From Nitrospira moscoviensis (GTDB lineage Bacteria > Nitrospirota > Nitrospiria > Nitrospirales > Nitrospiraceae), in assembly GCF_001273775.1 (NCBI RefSeq), contig NZ_CP011801.1, positions 3,264,001-3,328,000 of the forward strand: a DNA stretch of 64,000 bases. Direction: 5' to 3'. A program made the position numbers and the translations under genes. Shown in pieces: positions 61,333-64,000 of the stretch. Position 1 is the first letter of the stretch. Each line of letters opens with the position of its first letter. Below the pieces are notes generated by a model, which worked only from the letters and a program-made list of their open reading frames with translations, was not told the origin of the DNA and ran no database searches.

Positions 61333-62444
61333 GACGTTCCCTGCGCCCCTACTAATTGTTGATAGACCGCTTCCATGCGATCCAGCATCTTGTCGATGGA
61401 ATAGGACTGGACGACCAGGGCCCGCCCTTCGGCCGCCATCCGCCGGCGTAGGGACGGGTCGTTCAGCAATATCTGAATCCGCTCGGCAAGCGCCTGCGCG
61501 TCCCGGGGAGGGACGACGAAGCCGGTTCGCCCTTCGATCACGACATCAGGAATGGATCCGACCGTCGTCGAGACCACCGGAACGCCCATCGCGAGGGCCT
61601 GCATCAGCACTTGGGGAATCGTGTCGCCTTCCACCGATGGAATGGCGAAGACATCCAGGGAGCGAAAAACGTTCAATAGATCGTCTCGGAATCCCAACAT
61701 TCTCATGCCGGCGGAATGCCCCGTTCCCTCAATTCTGGCGCGGATCGACGCTTCTTCGGGACCTTCGCCGACGATCAGGAACGTCACATCCTTGCGCCGA
61801 GCGAGAATCCGCGCAGCCGCCTCGATGAAATACTCGTGGCCTTTGTACGTCCGCAGGTAGGAAATCAACCCCACCAGCAACCGGCCTCTCGGCAGGCCCA
61901 ACTCATCCCGCAGGTCGGGATCAGGCGGAGCGGGCGAGAACTGGGCCACGTCGAGGCCGATGGGAAAAGCCGCCACCCGCGCGGGGTCCAATCCGTCCCG
62001 CTCGATCAAGTCGCGTTTCGTCCGCTCCCCGCCCGTCACGACCACCATGTCGATCAGCCGGCGATAGAGGAGCTGGGTCGTCAGAGTGCGGTTCAACGGC
62101 GTCGAAATATGGCGGATGCGAATCAGCTTGGGCCGGGGCGAGACGAGCCGCGCCGCCAGCGACCCGATCCAGCTGTCGCGGGAACTGTTGAGCTGCACGA
62201 TGGCCGGCCGATGGCGGCGGAGCAGGGCTCGAAAGGCGAGAATAGCCGCGGGGTAGCGGGAGCGGCGCATCGAGACGAGCTCCACCGGCAGCTTCTTCTC
62301 CCTGGCCATGTCCGCGATGGGACTGCCCGGCTCGAGAATCAGCCGCAGATCGTGCCCCCGTTTCAGCAGCCCTTCGGCGTGCAGCAACACCGCCAACTCC
62401 TGGCCGCCGACCGCCATGCTGGATTCGGAGATCACGATCTTCAT
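61329..62444 (-). CDS. Glycosyltransferase family 4
   Basis: From the ATG at 62444 (ATGA overlap with the heptosyltransferase stop) the product is 371 aa. It starts KIVISESSMAVGGQELAVLLHAEGLL. VGLISYLRTYKGHEYFIEAAARIL lies near 190 and LDVFAIPSVEGDTIPQVLMQALAMGVPVVSTTVGSIPD near 265. It is related to WaaG-like core transferases. The acceptor is probably the heptose region made by the neighbouring heptosyltransferase. Donor unknown. Confidence 0.92.
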   Translation of the reverse strand: MKIVISESSMAVGGQELAVLLHAEGLLKRGHDLRLILEPGSPIADMAREKKLPVELVSMRRSRYPAAILAFRALLRRHRPAIVQLNSSRDSWIGSLAARLVSPRPKLIRIRHISTPLNRTLTTQLLYRRLIDMVVVTGGERTKRDLIERDGLDPARVAAFPIGLDVAQFSPAPPDPDLRDELGLPRGRLLVGLISYLRTYKGHEYFIEAAARILARRKDVTFLIVGEGPEEASIRARIEGTGHSAGMRMLGFRDDLLNVFRSLDVFAIPSVEGDTIPQVLMQALAMGVPVVSTTVGSIPDVVIEGRTGFVVPPRDAQALAERIQILLNDPSLRRRMAAEGRALVVQSYSIDKMLDRMEAVYQQLVGAQGTS

Positions 62445-63487
62445 GGGAGCGCCACCGTGCCGCGCATACGCCGCCGGATCTTCACGGCGTCCACTACCCG
62501 CGCCGGCGTAATCTGCGTCAGACATGCCAGCGGCTCGCCGTTTCGGCATATCCGGCTGAAGCAGGGGCGGCACGATATCTCGTGCGTCAGCACGGTGTGC
62601 TGGTCCCCGTAGGGTCCCGTCCGTCTCACGCTCGTCGGGCCGAAGAGGGCCACGACCGGCGTGCCGACCGCCGCGGCGATATGCATCGGACCCGAATCGT
62701 TGGTGATCATCGCCGCCGCCTTGGAAAGAAACGCCGGCAGGTACCCGAGCGGCACCGCGCCCGCCACATCGATGACGGAACTCGTGACGAGCCTTTTGAG
62801 CCGCTCCACTTCGCTCCGTTCACCCTCACCTCCCATGACCACGAGCGGGCCCAGCCCTTCTTTCGTCAACTGATCGGCCACGGCGGCAAAGGACTCCAGC
62901 GGCCATCGTTTGGTCTCCCACCGCGCGGAGACATGCATGGCGATCCAGGATTGATCCTGGACCCCTCGGGACCGCAACAGTTCCCGCACAACCCGCTGAT
63001 CCTGCTCGTCTATCTTGAATCGAAACCGAGGTTCTCCGAGGGGCGCTGCGCCCACCGCTTCCGCCGCCAGCAGATACCGGTCGACGGCATGCATCTCCGA
63101 GGTCGGCACGGGCACGCGCGTGGTGTAGAACCACGGGCTGCCCTCCCGGCCGTTGGCAAACCCCACTCTGACCCCTCCTCCGCTGAGCCGGCCGATCACG
63201 GCGCTCCGGAACAACCCTTGAAGATCGAGCACGAGGTCCCAGCGTTCCGATCGCAGCGCGGGAAGGACCCGCAGCGCGCCGCCGAGCGTCGCGTCGAACG
63301 GCCACACCCGGTCGACTCCTTCGATCCGCTCCACCAACTCGGCCCACCGCCGCTTGACGAGCCAGGTCAGATGGGCGGCAGGCCACCGTTGCTTCACCGC
63401 GGCGACGACCGGCATCGTGTGCACGATGTCGCCGAGCGAGCTGGGTTTGATGAGGAGAATGCGCTGCACGGCGGGCATGTTAGCCAT
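62441..63487 (-). CDS. Glycosyltransferase family 9 (WaaC/WaaF-like LPS heptosyltransferase)
   Basis: The 348-aa protein starts MANMPAVQRILLIKPSSLGDIVHTMPVVAAVKQRWP. DLVLDLQGLFRSAVIGRLSG is near 83, HVSARWETKRWPLESFAAVADQL near 195 and MITNDSGPMHIAAAVGTPVVALFGPTS near 258. It adds heptose to the Kdo region of LPS. The first ATG is supplied by the TCAGC repeat array; the second Met (MPAVQR) is an alternative start. It is followed by gmhB, whose stop overlaps its start by one base. Confidence 0.92.
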   Translation of the reverse strand: MANMPAVQRILLIKPSSLGDIVHTMPVVAAVKQRWPAAHLTWLVKRRWAELVERIEGVDRVWPFDATLGGALRVLPALRSERWDLVLDLQGLFRSAVIGRLSGGGVRVGFANGREGSPWFYTTRVPVPTSEMHAVDRYLLAAEAVGAAPLGEPRFRFKIDEQDQRVVRELLRSRGVQDQSWIAMHVSARWETKRWPLESFAAVADQLTKEGLGPLVVMGGEGERSEVERLKRLVTSSVIDVAGAVPLGYLPAFLSKAAAMITNDSGPMHIAAAVGTPVVALFGPTSVRRTGPYGDQHTVLTHEISCRPCFSRICRNGEPLACLTQITPARVVDAVKIRRRMRGTVALP

Positions 63488-63553
63488 CAGCTTTCAGCAT
63501 TCAGCGTCTCAGCACGAGCAGACTGACAGCCGACGGCTGAGTGCTGATGGCTG
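63482..63553. repeat. Short-repeat hairpin F (TCAGCAT type), no gene
   Basis: TCAGCTT/TCAGCAT/TCAGCGT units at 63482-63513 face CAGCCGACGGCTGAGTGCTG units at 63518-63553. AGCCATCAGC and its complement GCTGATGGCT are exact, and about 19 of 24 aligned positions match. Read on the minus strand it encodes the extra tail of GmhB and the first Met of the heptosyltransferase. Confidence 0.8.
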
Positions 63554-63999
63554 TTCTTCCCTTTTGACAAAATCCATACAGCCGCGTCTCCCAGCGACGC
63601 AGCCACATAGTCCGGCGTCATCCTTTTGGCCGCCAGCTCAGCTTGCTCGTGCGCTGCCTCATTCCCCGTCGTGACGAACAGGCTATGTGCGCCGGCTCGC
63701 TTTGCCAGCTCGATGTCCCGAGCATGATCCCCAATGACGTAGGACCGTGCCACATCGATCCCATGGTCGCGAACGGCTTGTTCGATCATGCCGGTCTCCG
63801 GCTTGCGACAGCGGCACCCGTCATCGGGATGGTGCGGGCAAAAATAGATGCCGTCGAGCGACGCCCCTGCCGCCTCGAGCACATGGCCCAACTTGGCGTG
63901 AATCCGCTCGAGGTCGCCGACCGAGAGGTGGCCGCGGGCGATGCCGGACTGATTGGTGATGAGGATCAGCCGCGCGCCGGCCTTCTTCAGCTTCGCCAA
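63487..63999 (-). CDS. gmhB: D-glycero-D-manno-heptose 1,7-bisphosphate 7-phosphatase (start beyond window)
   Basis: About 170 residues are visible; the N-terminus with the first HAD Asp lies past the right edge. LILITNQSGIARGHLS and YFCPHHPDDGCRCRKPETGMI, with the Cys/His zinc-binding loop CRCR, identify GmhB; YVIGDHARDIELAKRAGAHSLFV holds the last HAD acidic pair. It removes the 7-phosphate in ADP-heptose synthesis, feeding the two heptosyltransferases here. The last 20 residues (after LSKGKNS) are encoded by repeat hairpin F. Confidence 0.93.
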   Translation of the reverse strand: MAKLKKAGARLILITNQSGIARGHLSVGDLERIHAKLGHVLEAAGASLDGIYFCPHHPDDGCRCRKPETGMIEQAVRDHGIDVARSYVIGDHARDIELAKRAGAHSLFVTTGNEAAHEQAELAAKRMTPDYVAASLGDAAVWILSKGKNSHQHSAVGCQSARAETLNAES

Positions 64000-64000
64000 G

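Overview
The window looks like a chromosomal segment of a Gram-negative bacterium, most likely a Nitrospira-like member of the Nitrospirota. That is an inference from high GC housekeeping genes, the LPS heptose and Kdo-type genes, and intergenic repeats that resemble ones I remember from that group. No rRNA, tRNA, CRISPR array, recognisable transposase or integrase was seen. Almost everything after 3.9 kb lies on the minus strand, in closely packed and often 4-bp-overlapping genes.

Layout. Positions 1-3.9 kb hold a Fur-family regulator (cut by the edge) with a dyad operator, tatD, a YacP-like NYN protein, a cell-wall amidase and truA. Positions 3.9-12.8 kb (minus) hold a lipoprotein, cysE, ispF, ispD, a YacL-like PIN-TRAM membrane protein, a DegP/DegQ protease, class I aldolase, fructose-bisphosphatase and a DUF3108 protein. 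Positions 12.8-19.8 kb supply nucleotide sugars: phosphomannomutase, manC, kdsC, rmlD, rmlB and rmlA. Positions 19.9-29.9 kb form a UDP-L-FucNAc type O-antigen initiation module: WbpM/CapD dehydratase, O-antigen ligase or polymerase, WecA/WbpL transferase, WbjF-like reductase, FnlC, FnlB, FnlA and WbuB. Positions 29.9-48.5 kb are visibly AT-richer and look like an acquired O-unit cassette: glycosyltransferases, an AsnB-like amidotransferase, FkbM and other methyltransferases, two GDP-mannose dehydratases, a sugar C-methyltransferase and a PglK-like ABC flippase. Positions 48.5-50.2 kb hold the likely control point: an UpxY/RfaH-like NusG paralogue and a winged-helix regulator with a promoter and dyad operator. 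Positions 50.3-64 kb form a second LPS-core type operon: glycosyltransferases, two heptosyltransferases, methyltransferases, a B12-binding radical SAM protein, an Uma2 protein and the start-truncated gmhB.

How it fits together. Fructose-6-phosphate and mannose-phosphate enzymes feed GDP-mannose, the rml genes make dTDP-rhamnose precursors (no rmlC here), and fnlABC make UDP-L-FucNAc. Glycosyltransferases build the repeat unit on undecaprenyl phosphate, the ABC protein probably flips it, and the ligase joins it to a heptose/Kdo core.

The most unusual structure is a set of short degenerate tandem repeats in operon gaps, mostly as inverted pairs. Three different inverted pairs each enclose a small four-helix-bundle (S23/IVP-like) gene, at 5.5-6.0, 18.6-19.1 and 49.0-49.4 kb, and each has its own repeat unit. 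Shorter hairpins of the same style without a gene lie at 6.5, 14.3, 15.8-16.0, 17.5 and 63.5 kb. These repeats often supply the stop or start codons of neighbouring genes. I treat this as a candidate undescribed mobile or repeat-propagating element.
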